From Chryseobacterium sp. SN22 (lineage in GTDB: Bacteria > Bacteroidota > Bacteroidia > Flavobacteriales > Weeksellaceae), in the NCBI RefSeq assembly GCF_008329705.1, contig NZ_VTSX01000024.1, positions 1-64,000 on the forward strand: a DNA stretch of 64,000 bases. The letters run 5' to 3'. The translations under genes and the position numbers were made by a program. A model generated the notes under the pieces. It made no database searches, was not told the origin of the DNA, and saw nothing but the letters and a program-made list of their open reading frames with translations. Positions 53,917 through 63,687 of the stretch are shown piece after piece. Position 1 is the stretch's first letter. Every line of letters starts with the position of its first letter.

Positions 53917-53940
53917 AAGGGTGCTATTCAGCACCCTTTA
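53917..53940. terminator. Bidirectional terminator between the DUF6520-like and S9 peptidase genes
   Basis: AAGGGTGC (53917-53924) pairs with GCACCCTT (53931-53938). The stem overlaps the S9 stop codon at 53924-53926; a T-rich tract follows on the minus strand. Confidence 0.7.
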
Positions 53941-56476
53941 TGTATTTCCGTATCCACGGGATATTTTCCTGACCTTTCAGATGATAATTGAACCAATCTA
54001 AAATCCTAACCGTAAGATCTTTTTGATTCACAAATTTCCCGAGTGAATGTCTTTCTTTATCATAAAAAAGTGCAATGACAGGCTTCCGGTATTTCCTCAA
54101 AGCTATAAACATCGATTTTGTTCCTTCAGGACTTACATTTCCATCATCGGTACCGGTCCATAAAAGCATCGGCGCGCTCACATTCTGGGCATACATGATC
54201 GGGTTGTTCCGGATATACTTTTCGGGATCTTCAGCAACGGTCTTCTTAAACCAGTACTGGCGTCCTTCGTACCGGTAATAGTCCGGCGCATGAAAGTTAT
54301 AATTGTAGGCATAGTAAGTACGGATCACATCCGAAACGGATGCTCCGGACACATATGCTGCAAAACGACTGGAGTGGGTAGCGATAAAATTCGTTTCGTA
54401 TCCTCCGAACGACTGCCCCATCAAGCCTACCTTCGTCATATCGATGTATTTGATTTTCCGGAGTTCGTCCAACGCATGATGGATACTTTCCAGAGCAGAT
54501 ATTCCCGCACCTTTATCAGATTGCGAGATGTCGGCCAGGAGAACCGCAAATCCTTCTTCCATGAGCAACGGGATATTATACCCGGTCGGGTTCGAGAAAG
54601 AAGGCCTCAGAAACTTTTTGGTAAGATAGTCCTGTTTCTCGTAAATATGGATCACAACCGGATATTTTTTCGTCCGGTCAAAGTTGAGCGGCATATAAAG
54701 CGCTCCGCTGATGAGGTCGCCACCCGATCCTTTATAGGAGATCCTGATCAGCTCTGCCTGCTCGAATTTCCGGTCATGAGCATCCGAGACGTACAGTTTT
54801 CCCGGCGCTTTCTTTCCATCTTTCATCATTATGGTGGGGCGCTTATTGTAATTTTCAGCGATCCAGACATACTTTTCCTTAGGTCCCAGCTGCCTGAATT
54901 CCGTGATCTGGTCAGAAGTATACGGAAGAATGGTATGGAGCCTCCTGTTTTTCAGGCAGGCATAAGATATGTTCTGATTATCCAGGTCCGTGATCCTGAC
55001 CACCAACGGCCTTTTCAGGTCTGTGGTCCTGAAATCCCTTTTATTGCCGATCTCGGCATATACCTTTTTAAAATCAGCCAGTTCCATCATCAGATGCCCG
55101 CCCTCATATACTTCCCTGATCTTTCTGGCAGCGAGATCATGCTCGGCAATTCTATTCCCGCCCACCCACAGGATGTCACTTCCTGATGTAAAATAAGGCA
55201 TGGCTTCCGGTGAAACATTCAGGTTTTCCATAGCAAGGGTTGCCGTATTGTAGAGCTGCCAGCCGTCTTCCAGTTGGATGAGGAGGTAGCGGCCGGACGG
55301 AGAGATCACCATTTCTTTCTGTACATCGGAAATGAAGGTATAGGTATCGGTAAGTGCATTCCATAAGTAGAGCTTATCGAAGCCGGCTCCGCCGGCCTTG
55401 TCCATCCGGTCTACCTGCTCCGGGTCCACCCGGTTCATCAGATACAGGTTATTCCCGATAGCAGTCTCCCCGAAATAACCCGGCCGGGTCATCACAACTT
55501 CTTTTCCACTGAACGGATCCCAGTCGATATGAACAGATTTCAATACGGATGAATTGTGGGCGGCCAGGTCAAAGTCGGTCCCATACCAGACATCGACCAT
55601 TTCTTTTTTTGCCTTTACCTTCTTCTCCAGCTTTATGACAATCCGTTGGCCGGAACCGGATGGTGCGAGGGTCATCCGGTCATAGTCGCTGTACCGGCTG
55701 ACGTCCAGCAAAAACTGCTTTTTGTCTGAAGTGAGATAGTAAATTTTCGAATGGCCGGCTCCCGAAGTATGGATCACAAAGCCCTTTCCCGGCATTCCGG
55801 AAGGCACTATATTTTTAACTTCATCCACCGTTGAAAAAATAGTTTCAAAAGTTCCCTTATCCAATACCAGGACTTCATTCAGATCCCCGTTTTTCCTTCT
55901 AAGTATCGCCTCCTGATTTTTTGAATACAGGTACTGGACCTCAGCAATCGTCTGTTTAAGATTCAGACCGGTATCAAAAACCTCTGCGCGGCTTCCGCCT
56001 TTTGCCGTATATAGGACTGCCAACACCCGGTATTGGCGATTGTAAAAGAACCTGCTGACATTCTGTAAGAAATGGGACCTGCCGGTCGCCGGGTCAAGAT
56101 ATTCCAGGGTATCGCCGGTCTGTACCGCCAGGTGGTTCCCGACAAATGACATCAGGTTGACGTTTTTCCTTTCCGTCACCCGATCCGGATCTGAAACGCT
56201 TGTCAGCTTCAGGTTCTTGGAACCGTCGCCCAGAACGGAGTACCAGGCCAGCCATTTTCCATCATCGGAGGCTTCCGGAAACCGGATTTCTTCCGTCCGG
56301 CTGACGAGCTTTTCCAGGTGACCATAATTTTGGGCATGCAGCCTCCCGGTCAATATCCCGGTAAGCAGGAGGATGGCCAATATCAACGCTCCATGCCCGG
56401 AGCCACAGGCTGCTCCCCCCAACTGCTGTACAGGAGGGCTGATGCTGTCCGAAGATCTCCTGCAAAAATCCGGCAT
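53924..56476 (-). CDS. S9 family prolyl-oligopeptidase-type serine peptidase, exported
   Basis: An 850-residue enzyme with a hydrophobic export segment (LILAILLLTGILTGRLHAQ, about 32-50), a beta-propeller gate (about 55-570) and a C-terminal alpha/beta hydrolase. Catalytic triad: Ser689 in GQSFGGY, Asp777/778 in TDDGNVS, His810 in KERHSLG. It cleaves short peptides in the periplasm. I chose the ATG at 56476, preceded by GGAGAGGAGGAG; an alternative at 56512 overlaps the susD stop. Third gene of the SusC-SusD-S9 operon, hence likely to digest the peptides which that pair imports. Confidence 0.87.
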   Translation of the reverse strand: MPDFCRRSSDSISPPVQQLGGAACGSGHGALILAILLLTGILTGRLHAQNYGHLEKLVSRTEEIRFPEASDDGKWLAWYSVLGDGSKNLKLTSVSDPDRVTERKNVNLMSFVGNHLAVQTGDTLEYLDPATGRSHFLQNVSRFFYNRQYRVLAVLYTAKGGSRAEVFDTGLNLKQTIAEVQYLYSKNQEAILRRKNGDLNEVLVLDKGTFETIFSTVDEVKNIVPSGMPGKGFVIHTSGAGHSKIYYLTSDKKQFLLDVSRYSDYDRMTLAPSGSGQRIVIKLEKKVKAKKEMVDVWYGTDFDLAAHNSSVLKSVHIDWDPFSGKEVVMTRPGYFGETAIGNNLYLMNRVDPEQVDRMDKAGGAGFDKLYLWNALTDTYTFISDVQKEMVISPSGRYLLIQLEDGWQLYNTATLAMENLNVSPEAMPYFTSGSDILWVGGNRIAEHDLAARKIREVYEGGHLMMELADFKKVYAEIGNKRDFRTTDLKRPLVVRITDLDNQNISYACLKNRRLHTILPYTSDQITEFRQLGPKEKYVWIAENYNKRPTIMMKDGKKAPGKLYVSDAHDRKFEQAELIRISYKGSGGDLISGALYMPLNFDRTKKYPVVIHIYEKQDYLTKKFLRPSFSNPTGYNIPLLMEEGFAVLLADISQSDKGAGISALESIHHALDELRKIKYIDMTKVGLMGQSFGGYETNFIATHSSRFAAYVSGASVSDVIRTYYAYNYNFHAPDYYRYEGRQYWFKKTVAEDPEKYIRNNPIMYAQNVSAPMLLWTGTDDGNVSPEGTKSMFIALRKYRKPVIALFYDKERHSLGKFVNQKDLTVRILDWFNYHLKGQENIPWIRKYIKGAE

Positions 56477-56498
56477 CACTGCATCTCCTCCTCTCCTG

Positions 56499-57884
56499 TT
56501 AATACCCATCATTCTGCGGCGTCAGGTTTTTGTTCAGAAGCATTTCCTTCTGCGGCAGCGGAAAAAACTGATTCGTCGGCTTCCAGTTCGGCTTTACAGG
56601 TTTCAGCTGATCCAGCTGGCCCCACCTTTTCAGGTCAAGAAACCGGCTGCCGTGTTCTGCGAAGAATTCCCTTCGCCGTTCATTCTTCATTTCATCCATA
56701 GCCTGGGACTGGGAAATGGAGGTGCCCAATGCAGTCAGTCCTGCCCTCTGCCTGGTATGGTTGATGAAAGGCACGGCCTGGCCAGTTTTGTTTTGCCTGT
56801 TCAGCGATTCTGCCAGCATCAGATAAACATCCTCCAACCGGTATACGACAGAATATTCCGTGGTGTTGGAAGTGGCTGTCACTTTGTATTTTGTCTGTTT
56901 ATAATTCGTCTGGGAACCGGATACGACTGCTGTAAAATAGTGGTTCCAGCGGAGGTCGCCGGCGGAGAAAGAACTGATAAGGTCAGGGTTCAGGACAAAT
57001 GAGGTGGGCACGGATACAAAATTATAGAGCAGGGCTTCATTGGTCGGGTCCGTATTGTTCTTCGGCTTCAGCTGCCAGATGAGGTGCTTGCCGGTTTTCT
57101 GAAACACTTTGGAGAGGTCGCTTTGGAAAACGTAATCTCCGTTCTGGATAATAGTCCGGCAGAGCAATTCCGCTTCCTGCCACTTCCCGGCCAGCATTTT
57201 CATCTTGGCCAGCAGCACATATCCTGCTGCCTTATTCACATAAATCCTTTCCGCATTCCGGTAAGAGGCCGGGAGAAGGTTTACCGCTTCGGAGATATCC
57301 GTCTCCAGCTTTACCAGAAAGTCATTCTTAGGCATTCTGTTCAGGTTGCTGTTGTACACATAATCCGTGGTTGCGGTATAGGGAACTTCCCCGTAGATGT
57401 TGTAAAGATAGAAGTAGACCAGGGAGCGGATCAGCAGCGCTTCCCCTATTATCCTGTCTTTCGCCGGCTGGGAAAGGCTTTTCGATCCTGCCGTTCCTTC
57501 GATGATGCTGTTGGCCATATACACCTGCTGATAGGCATTCGTCCAGACAAGGCTTACGGTGGAATTCGTTGCCAACGGTTGGTTATTATAAATATCCAGG
57601 ATCGGGTTTCCCGCGCCGGTAAAGACGCAGGTGACATCATCGGCATAGGTGCCGAGTAAGGCTCCTGAACCGTCAGACGTTCCGCTGACTACGGAACCGG
57701 TCCACAAGGCAGCGTAAAGGCCGGCCAGGGCGGCATCGGCCGTTTTCTCGTCCTCAAAGATCAGTTCCGTAGCGAGCTGGTTATTCGGAAAGTCGGTTTC
57801 CAGATACTTCTCACAGCCCGCCATTCCCAATAAGGCAGCAAGCATCAGGAGAAGATAAATAAGATAATCAGTTATAGGTTTCAT
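56499..57884 (-). CDS. SusD/RagB-family lipoprotein of the peptide-type locus
   Basis: A 461-residue lipoprotein (lipobox LGMAGC, Cys24), shorter than sugar-type SusD proteins and close to the RagB/peptide group. Family motifs: EKYLETDFPNNQL, DEKTADAALAGLYAAL, EALLIRSLVYFYLYNIYGEV, YRLEDVYLMLAESLNRQN and ERRREFFAEHGSRFLDLKRW. It forms the lid of the adjacent SusC, whose gene ends 58 bp upstream. Peptide rather than glycan substrate is inferred from length and the S9 gene behind it. Confidence 0.9.
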   Translation of the reverse strand: MKPITDYLIYLLLMLAALLGMAGCEKYLETDFPNNQLATELIFEDEKTADAALAGLYAALWTGSVVSGTSDGSGALLGTYADDVTCVFTGAGNPILDIYNNQPLATNSTVSLVWTNAYQQVYMANSIIEGTAGSKSLSQPAKDRIIGEALLIRSLVYFYLYNIYGEVPYTATTDYVYNSNLNRMPKNDFLVKLETDISEAVNLLPASYRNAERIYVNKAAGYVLLAKMKMLAGKWQEAELLCRTIIQNGDYVFQSDLSKVFQKTGKHLIWQLKPKNNTDPTNEALLYNFVSVPTSFVLNPDLISSFSAGDLRWNHYFTAVVSGSQTNYKQTKYKVTATSNTTEYSVVYRLEDVYLMLAESLNRQNKTGQAVPFINHTRQRAGLTALGTSISQSQAMDEMKNERRREFFAEHGSRFLDLKRWGQLDQLKPVKPNWKPTNQFFPLPQKEMLLNKNLTPQNDGY

Positions 57885-57942
57885 TTTTTTTTAAATATTA
57901 AGGGTATCGTTCTTTTATTGCATGACGGGTACATTTTCCTCA

Positions 57943-60900
57943 TCAGAAGGTCAGCTGGAATCCCAGCGCATAGGTTTTCAACGGCGGCAGGTAGCCCACC
58001 AGTAAAAATTCCGGGTCCATCCCGAAATAATCGGTGACCGTCAGCAGGTTCTGCCCCTGGAAGTACACCATCGCTTCTTTAATGCCCATGCCGTGTACCG
58101 GGATCCTGTAATTCACCTGTACATTCTTCAGCCTGATAAAGGAAGCATCGCTTACGGCAGCGGTGGAATTCTGGAAGAACCCGTGCAGCGAAAGCTTCTG
58201 CGGCGTATAGCCTGCGGAATACGGCATGTAGGTCCCCAGCGGATTCGAAGGCGACCAGGTATCGAGCGCCTCGACAGGCTGGTTGCTGAGCGTACCGGGC
58301 ATCAGCATCTGGCGGTTGTAGTTCCAGTTTCTCTGCTTCACGAACTGCCATAGGAATGACGCCGACCATTGGCCGAACCTGAACTGGCCTGACCATCCGC
58401 CGAACATCCGGACACCCAGCTTCTCCACTGCCTTGTTGTCATCCGGCGAATTGATCTTCCCGTCACCGTTAAAATCCTTGAACCGGTACAGTCCGGTTAC
58501 GGGATCGATTCCCTCATACTGGTAGACCTTGGCAATCGTTGTCGGGTATCCGATGACGTACTGGTTGGAATACGTGGACCCTTCCAGGTTCGGAAAATCC
58601 ACTAGTACATTCCGTGGAATACTCAGGTTAAAAGACGTATCAAACCTCAGCTTTCCGGTTCTCAGCACCTGGAAGGAGGTATCGAATTCCCATCCGGTAT
58701 TCCTGATCTCCGCGGAAAGATTGGACTGGATCGACGGGAAGCCGGTGGTGGCCGGAAGCGGAATGCCCACCAGCTGGTTCGACGAGGTGTTCTCGTAATA
58801 AGCACCCGATAAATTCAGGCGGCCGTTCCAGAATCCCAGTTCGAGTGCCAGTTCCTTTTTCAGGGTCTTTTCCCAGCTGAAATCCGGGTTGTAGAGCCTG
58901 GCGGGATTCAGGGCGGTCTGCCCGTTGTAGATGCTGGAAGAGACGATGTAGGTATTGAGGTACTGGTAATCGCCGATCCTGTCATTCCCGGTGGTTCCGA
59001 TGCTTCCCCTGAGTTTACCCAGGCTCAGCCACCTGGAATCCTTCAGGAAATTTTCTTCCGAGAACAGCCAGGCGGCGCCTACCGCCCCGAAATCCCCGAA
59101 GCGTTTCCCCGGGCCGAAACGGCTGGAGCCGTCCCTTCTCCCGGTCAGGTTCACGATATACCGTTTCATCAGCTGGTAATTGAAGCGGGCAAATACCGCC
59201 GTATAGTTATACTCGCTGCGTACCTGGTCGGAAATGGTCTTCACACTGGCGGCCCCGATGTTGTCGATCAGCAGGTTGCTTTCGAAACCCCGTCCGCTGA
59301 CGGCTCCCTGGTCGGACTGCGTTTTCTGCAGGGTGGTTCCGATTAAGGCTTCGAACTTATGTTCTCCAGACTGATAGGTTCCCGTAACCTGCGGCTCCAG
59401 GATGTAGGAGAAATTCACCTGGCTGTTTTTGGAGGAGGTCGAGTTCATACTGGTCTGGCCAAAGGCCGGGTTGTTGACGGTATGCGGCTTCAGCGACCTT
59501 TCCTCGAAATTCTGGTAGCTGATCCCCGCATTCATCTTCAGCGACAGGAAGGGGAACAGCCTGTAAGACAGGTTCAGCCCGTTGTTGAAGAATGCCGTTT
59601 TGTTCCGGTACTCGCTGAGGAAGGAAGCTACCGGGTTGGCAAACGTCCCCTTTTCCCAGTTGATGTTCCCGGCGGCATCATAGAGCGCAGGCGCATTTGG
59701 GCTCAGGATGATGCTTTTCAGGGTCAGGTCATCATTCTGCACATTGTTTTTCTGGAAGGAGAAGGTGCTCACCAGATTCAGTTCCAGCCTCCGGTCCGGC
59801 GTAAAATAGCTGAAATTCGCATTCACGTTATCGGTCCGGTACCTGAAATCAGCAGGCAGGACGGTTGACTGCTCATTATGGCCGTAGCTGATATTGTAGG
59901 CGGTCGTTTCAGAGCCGCCGGCCAGTGAGAGCTGTACCGCATAAGCATCGGCCGTCCCGCCGATCAGCTCTTTCTGCCAGTCCGTGTATCTTGCCTGGTC
60001 CCAGGTTCCGTTGATGTCGTACATGGTTGCCGGATAGGGAACGTTGTCATTTGCAAATCCCTGCTTCCGCATGCTGATGTACTGCTGGGTATCCATCATC
60101 TCCATGGTCCGGGTGACCCTGCTCAGGGAATAGGAGGTGTTGAGCTTCAGCTCAGACCTTCCCCTCTTCCCTTTTTTAGTGGTCACGATAATCACCCCGT
60201 TTGCCCCGCGGCTCCCGTAGATCGCCGTGGCATCGGCATCTTTAAGGACCTCAAAGCTTTCGATGTCGTTCGGGTTGACCGCGTTCAGCGGGTTGATGGA
60301 TGACCACGGGAGAATCTTGTTGGAATAGAGCGAAGGCGTCTCAGAAGCCTGCGGCACCCCGTCGATGATGTACAGCGGCTCATTGCCTTCGCGGCGGATG
60401 CTGTTCTTCCCCCGGATCTGGATATCGAAGCCGCCGCCGGGCGTTCCCGAATTCTGGGTGACCGATACCCCGCTCATCCTTCCCTGTACCGCCGCCAAGA
60501 CATTGGTGACCGGCTGGTTTTCGATCTCCTTTGCGGAAACCCGCCCGATGCTGCCGGTCCGCTCCTTTTCCCGGACTTTGTAATAGCCGGCGTTAAGCAC
60601 CACTTCCTCAATGCTTTTTTCTTTTCCCTTTCCCTCTGTGTTTTCCGGCCTCCGCCCCGTTAATTTGTGTTTTTCCCTGGTCTCCAGGGATACATCCAGG
60701 ATGCTCCCCTCTCCTGCCGGTACTTTCTGCTCCGCATATTCCGGGTGGCGGAAGAGAAGAACAGGATGTTCACCGGTGACCTGCAGGCGGTACGTGCCGT
60801 CCCCGGCCGTTACGGCGGTTTCTTTCGTGTTCTCTTCCGAGACGCTGACGCCCGGTACCGGCTTTCCTGCTGCCGTAACGGTTCCCGACACGGTGCGGGT

Positions 60901-60981
60901 CTGGGCGGTGGCGGTCATGCCTGCTGTAGTCAGCATAACGCCAGAGAGAATGCTTCCTATGTGGTAATAGGATTTTTTCAT
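57943..60981 (-). CDS. SusC/RagA-family TonB-dependent transporter of the peptide-type locus
   Basis: A 1012-residue outer-membrane protein: signal peptide (to about TATAQ), a carboxypeptidase-regulatory-like domain (VSGTVTAAGKPVPGVSVSEE), TonB box region EEVVLNAGYYKVREKERTGS, plug (VQGRMSGVSVTQNSGTPGGG, PLYIIDGVPQ, IESFEVLKDADATAIYGSRG) and barrel ending GFQLTF. The start at 60981 fits the signal sequence; an in-frame ATG at 61041 would run into the hairpin repeat. Unlike the rhamnogalacturonan SusC it keeps the regulatory-like domain. Upstream there is no recognisable CAGGAT box, only the repeat array. Confidence 0.92.
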   Translation of the reverse strand: MKKSYYHIGSILSGVMLTTAGMTATAQTRTVSGTVTAAGKPVPGVSVSEENTKETAVTAGDGTYRLQVTGEHPVLLFRHPEYAEQKVPAGEGSILDVSLETREKHKLTGRRPENTEGKGKEKSIEEVVLNAGYYKVREKERTGSIGRVSAKEIENQPVTNVLAAVQGRMSGVSVTQNSGTPGGGFDIQIRGKNSIRREGNEPLYIIDGVPQASETPSLYSNKILPWSSINPLNAVNPNDIESFEVLKDADATAIYGSRGANGVIIVTTKKGKRGRSELKLNTSYSLSRVTRTMEMMDTQQYISMRKQGFANDNVPYPATMYDINGTWDQARYTDWQKELIGGTADAYAVQLSLAGGSETTAYNISYGHNEQSTVLPADFRYRTDNVNANFSYFTPDRRLELNLVSTFSFQKNNVQNDDLTLKSIILSPNAPALYDAAGNINWEKGTFANPVASFLSEYRNKTAFFNNGLNLSYRLFPFLSLKMNAGISYQNFEERSLKPHTVNNPAFGQTSMNSTSSKNSQVNFSYILEPQVTGTYQSGEHKFEALIGTTLQKTQSDQGAVSGRGFESNLLIDNIGAASVKTISDQVRSEYNYTAVFARFNYQLMKRYIVNLTGRRDGSSRFGPGKRFGDFGAVGAAWLFSEENFLKDSRWLSLGKLRGSIGTTGNDRIGDYQYLNTYIVSSSIYNGQTALNPARLYNPDFSWEKTLKKELALELGFWNGRLNLSGAYYENTSSNQLVGIPLPATTGFPSIQSNLSAEIRNTGWEFDTSFQVLRTGKLRFDTSFNLSIPRNVLVDFPNLEGSTYSNQYVIGYPTTIAKVYQYEGIDPVTGLYRFKDFNGDGKINSPDDNKAVEKLGVRMFGGWSGQFRFGQWSASFLWQFVKQRNWNYNRQMLMPGTLSNQPVEALDTWSPSNPLGTYMPYSAGYTPQKLSLHGFFQNSTAAVSDASFIRLKNVQVNYRIPVHGMGIKEAMVYFQGQNLLTVTDYFGMDPEFLLVGYLPPLKTYALGFQLTF

Positions 60982-61017
60982 AGTTTTGTATGGGTTTTTA
61001 ATTAAACTCTCAGTCAA

Positions 61018-62680
61018 CCTGCTCTTTCCCACGGTCGCCAAACTTTCGGGAAAGGGCTTTTTTATTTTTCTGTTTGTTTTTAGTTCTTTTGTCTTGATAC
61101 AAAAGAACCAAAAGATCAGGACTGGATTCTTCCGCTAACCGGAACCCTGATTCACTAAAAATTCTAAACTTGCGTGCATCCGGCATTTTTCCATTCACTT
61201 TTTTCCGGTTGTGGACTCTTGTTCTTTTGCCTTGATGCAAAAGAACCAAAAGATCAAGACTTAAAACTTTTTGACGCTACAAATTGGTCCGACGCTGAAA
61301 AGTTTAAACTTGCGCGGATGGCACATTGGTTTTTCAGTTCAATCGCTTAGCCGCGCTTCGGACAGAAAACTTTTCTTTGTGGCCATGGCCTTCCAATTTG
61401 CTTAACGCTAAAAGTTTAAGGTCATTGGTGTTTTACCAATGGAAACGAATGTTTTAAATACAGATATTTTTTCACAGGTCTGTAAAGGTTTTTAATGATT
61501 ACTGACTACGCTCTTTCCCACGGTCGCAAAACTTCTGGGAAAGGGCTTTTTTTATTTCTTCTGTTTGTTTCCAGTTCTTTTGTCTTGATACAAAAGAACC
61601 AAAAGATCAAGACTTAAAACTTTTTGACGCTACAAATTGGTCCGACGCTGAAAAGTTTAAAACTTGCGCGGATGGCACATTGGTTTTTCAGTTCAATCGC
61701 TTAGCCGCGCTTCGGACAGAAAACTTTTCCTGGTGGCCATCACTTTCCAATTTGCTTAACGCTAAAAGTTTAAGGTCATTGGTGTTTTTCCACTGGTATG
61801 CGTTGTTTTAAATGCAGCCCTTTTTTGTTTCTTCTGTTTGTTTCAGTTCTTTTGCCTTGATGCAAAAGAACCAAAAGATCAAGACTTAAAACTTTTTTGA
61901 CGCTACAAATTGGTCCGATGCTGAAAAGTTTAAACTTGCGCGGATGGCACATTGGTTTTTCAGTTCAATTGCGTAGCCGCGCTTCGGACAGAAAACTTTT
62001 CTTAGTGGCCATTGCTTTCCAATTTGCTTAACGCTAAAAGTTTAAGGTCATTGGTGTTTTACCAATGGTATGCGTTGTTTTAAATGCAGCCCTTTTTGTT
62101 CTTCTGTTTGTTTTAGTTCTTTTGCCTTGATGCAAAACGAACCAAAAGATCAAGACTGGATTCTTCCGCTAACCGGAAGCCTGATTCACTAAAAATTCTA
62201 AACTTGCGTGCATCCGGCATTTGTTCTCCGTCTGAACATGCGTCTCACGCTTCGGACACCAGAATTTTTTTAACGCTCATCAGGCCTCCGGTCTTAACGC
62301 TCCAGACTCCTAAGTCGTTTTTTTACTTGTCGGTGCCCATCGCTTTCCAATTTGCTTAACGCTGAAAGTTTAAGGTCATTGGTGTTTTACCAGTGGCATA
62401 CGTTGTTTTAAATAGAGGCCTTTTTTGTTCTTCTGTTTGTTTCCAGTTCTTTTGTCTTGATACAAAAGAACCAAAAGATCAAGACTTAAAACTTTTGACG
62501 CTACAAATGGGTCCGACGCTGAAAAGTTTAAACTTGCGTGAAAACGGCATGTGTTTTTCAGTTCGTCATTTGTCTCACGCTTCGGACAGAAAACTTTTCT
62601 TTGTGGCCATCGCTTTCCAATTTGCTTAACGCTGAAAGTTTAAGGTCATTGGTGTTTACCGGTGGAAGGGCTTTTATGGA
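61018..62680. repeat. Array of six hairpin repeat modules
   Basis: Anchors at 61082, 61220, 61573, 61854, 62115 and 62445, with unequal spacing (138, 353, 281, 261 and 330 bases). Each anchor is GTTCTTTTGT, CTTGAT, ACAAAAGAAC, or with C and G at the inner pair, then CAAAAGATCAAGACT. Modules continue with AAGTTTAAACTTGCG, TCGGACAGAAAACTTTTC and CAATTTGCTTAACGCT. Copies one and five carry a variant (CTTCCGCTAACCGGAA, TTCTAAACTTGCGTGCATCC). Two further hairpins GCTCTTTCCC/GGGAAAGGGC with T runs stand at 61021-61063 and 61510-61553. No gene is seen in this 2-kb stretch. Confidence 0.8.
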
Positions 62681-62699
62681 TATTAATTTTTATTTTCTG

Positions 62700-63018
62700 A
62701 TGATTTTATCTGCAGTAACCTTCTGAGACCTTCTCATACCGCAGGCGAAAAGCTTTTCATAGATTATCACTTCTTTTATATTGATTTCCTTATCTTTACC
62801 TCGGTTCATCATTAAATATTTTATAATATTTGGCTTTCTTCCCGTACCGGCAAAATATGGGGAGGAGGCTTTTTTTATCAGCCTGTTTTAAAACTCTGTT
62901 CTGTGTTTTTACCTTCGTTCCCGTCATGGCTGAAGCCTCCTTTTAGTTTCCCCTTATCATCTGATGATTCAATAAAATTTAAACTTTTGTGTCCTTTTAT
63001 ACGTCCGGCAGGCAGCTT
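62700..63018. other. Gap without gene
   Basis: AT-rich DNA between the repeat array and the next gene. AGGAGGCT (62863-62870) followed by T residues and AGCCTCCT (62934-62941) form a wide inverted repeat. I see no coding sequence. Confidence 0.5.
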
Positions 63019-63606
63019 TTATACGACATGAATCTCTTTTGACTCTTTTGACTCCGTGGAATCTCCGGTTTGCCGTTGATCAGCCGAAGCCTTCCTTTCT
63101 GCCATGAGCCAGGCGGCATCCAGCATTTTGCACAGGTGCAGGTACGGGCCTACAATGTTGCCCTCCGGCACATGGTTGAAGGTGCCCAGTGAGAAATATA
63201 CCACTTCCGCCAGGAAGTCCAGGAACTGCGCCGGGCGGTATTCCTTAAAGGCTTTGCAGAAGACCAGCACCGGATCGCGGTATTCTTCCTCCGAAAGCGA
63301 ACCCTGCACCAGCGGGCTGTTGGGCACCGGAAGCGACTGAGCGGCCCGTTTCCCGGATTTCTTCTTCCTGAGAATATATCCTGCGAGGATAAACGACCTT
63401 AACGACTGGTGGAAATGAAAGATGACGGAAGGGTCTTCCCTGATCCGGACTTTTCCCCGGACTGCGTACTGCATGATGAGGCTGAGCCGGTCTTTGGCCG
63501 TGGCCAGGTCATGGAACTGGAAAAACACTTCCAGCAGCGATACGGGCGAATATTTACTCCGGCCGGACCAAAACCGCGATTCCAGGTCTGTTTTTTTCTT
63601 TTTCAT
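63019..63606 (-). CDS. Hypothetical protein, no family recognised
   Basis: A 195-residue soluble protein without signal or membrane segment. The N-terminus is basic (MKKKKTDLESRFWSGRSKYS); the centre is predicted helical (SLLEVFFQFHDLATAKDRLS, FHFHQSLRSFILAGYILRKK, AFKEYRPAQFLDFLAEVVYF); the end is polar, with the run STESKESKE. The coding pattern looks real: third positions are GC-rich and the reading frame is open throughout. Its place between a repeat array and a highly folded segment gives no clear hint. Confidence 0.6.
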   Translation of the reverse strand: MKKKKTDLESRFWSGRSKYSPVSLLEVFFQFHDLATAKDRLSLIMQYAVRGKVRIREDPSVIFHFHQSLRSFILAGYILRKKKSGKRAAQSLPVPNSPLVQGSLSEEEYRDPVLVFCKAFKEYRPAQFLDFLAEVVYFSLGTFNHVPEGNIVGPYLHLCKMLDAAWLMAERKASADQRQTGDSTESKESKEIHVV

Positions 63607-63687
63607 GGGTTTTCTTTTAAGCTTGCCGGTTTCAGGCCATGCAGGATTTTTATCCCGTGGCTCAAAAACAATACTAAATAATCCTTA

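Noticed and set aside
54290..55186. 298-codon plus-strand frame within the S9 peptidase gene
   Set aside because: Antisense shadow of a peptidase with complete domains and catalytic triad.
61021..61063. GCTCTTTCCC/GGGAAAGGGC hairpin with T run as a gene terminator
   Set aside because: Its T run is on the plus strand and no plus-strand gene precedes it; a second copy at 61510 shows it belongs to the repeat module.
61018..62680. CRISPR array
   Set aside because: Modules are 140-350 bases with unequal spacing and are similar throughout, unlike short repeats with unique spacers; no cas gene is seen.
62393..62726. Short plus-strand open frames within the repeat array
   Set aside because: They are made of the repeat sequence itself and recur only by chance in some modules.
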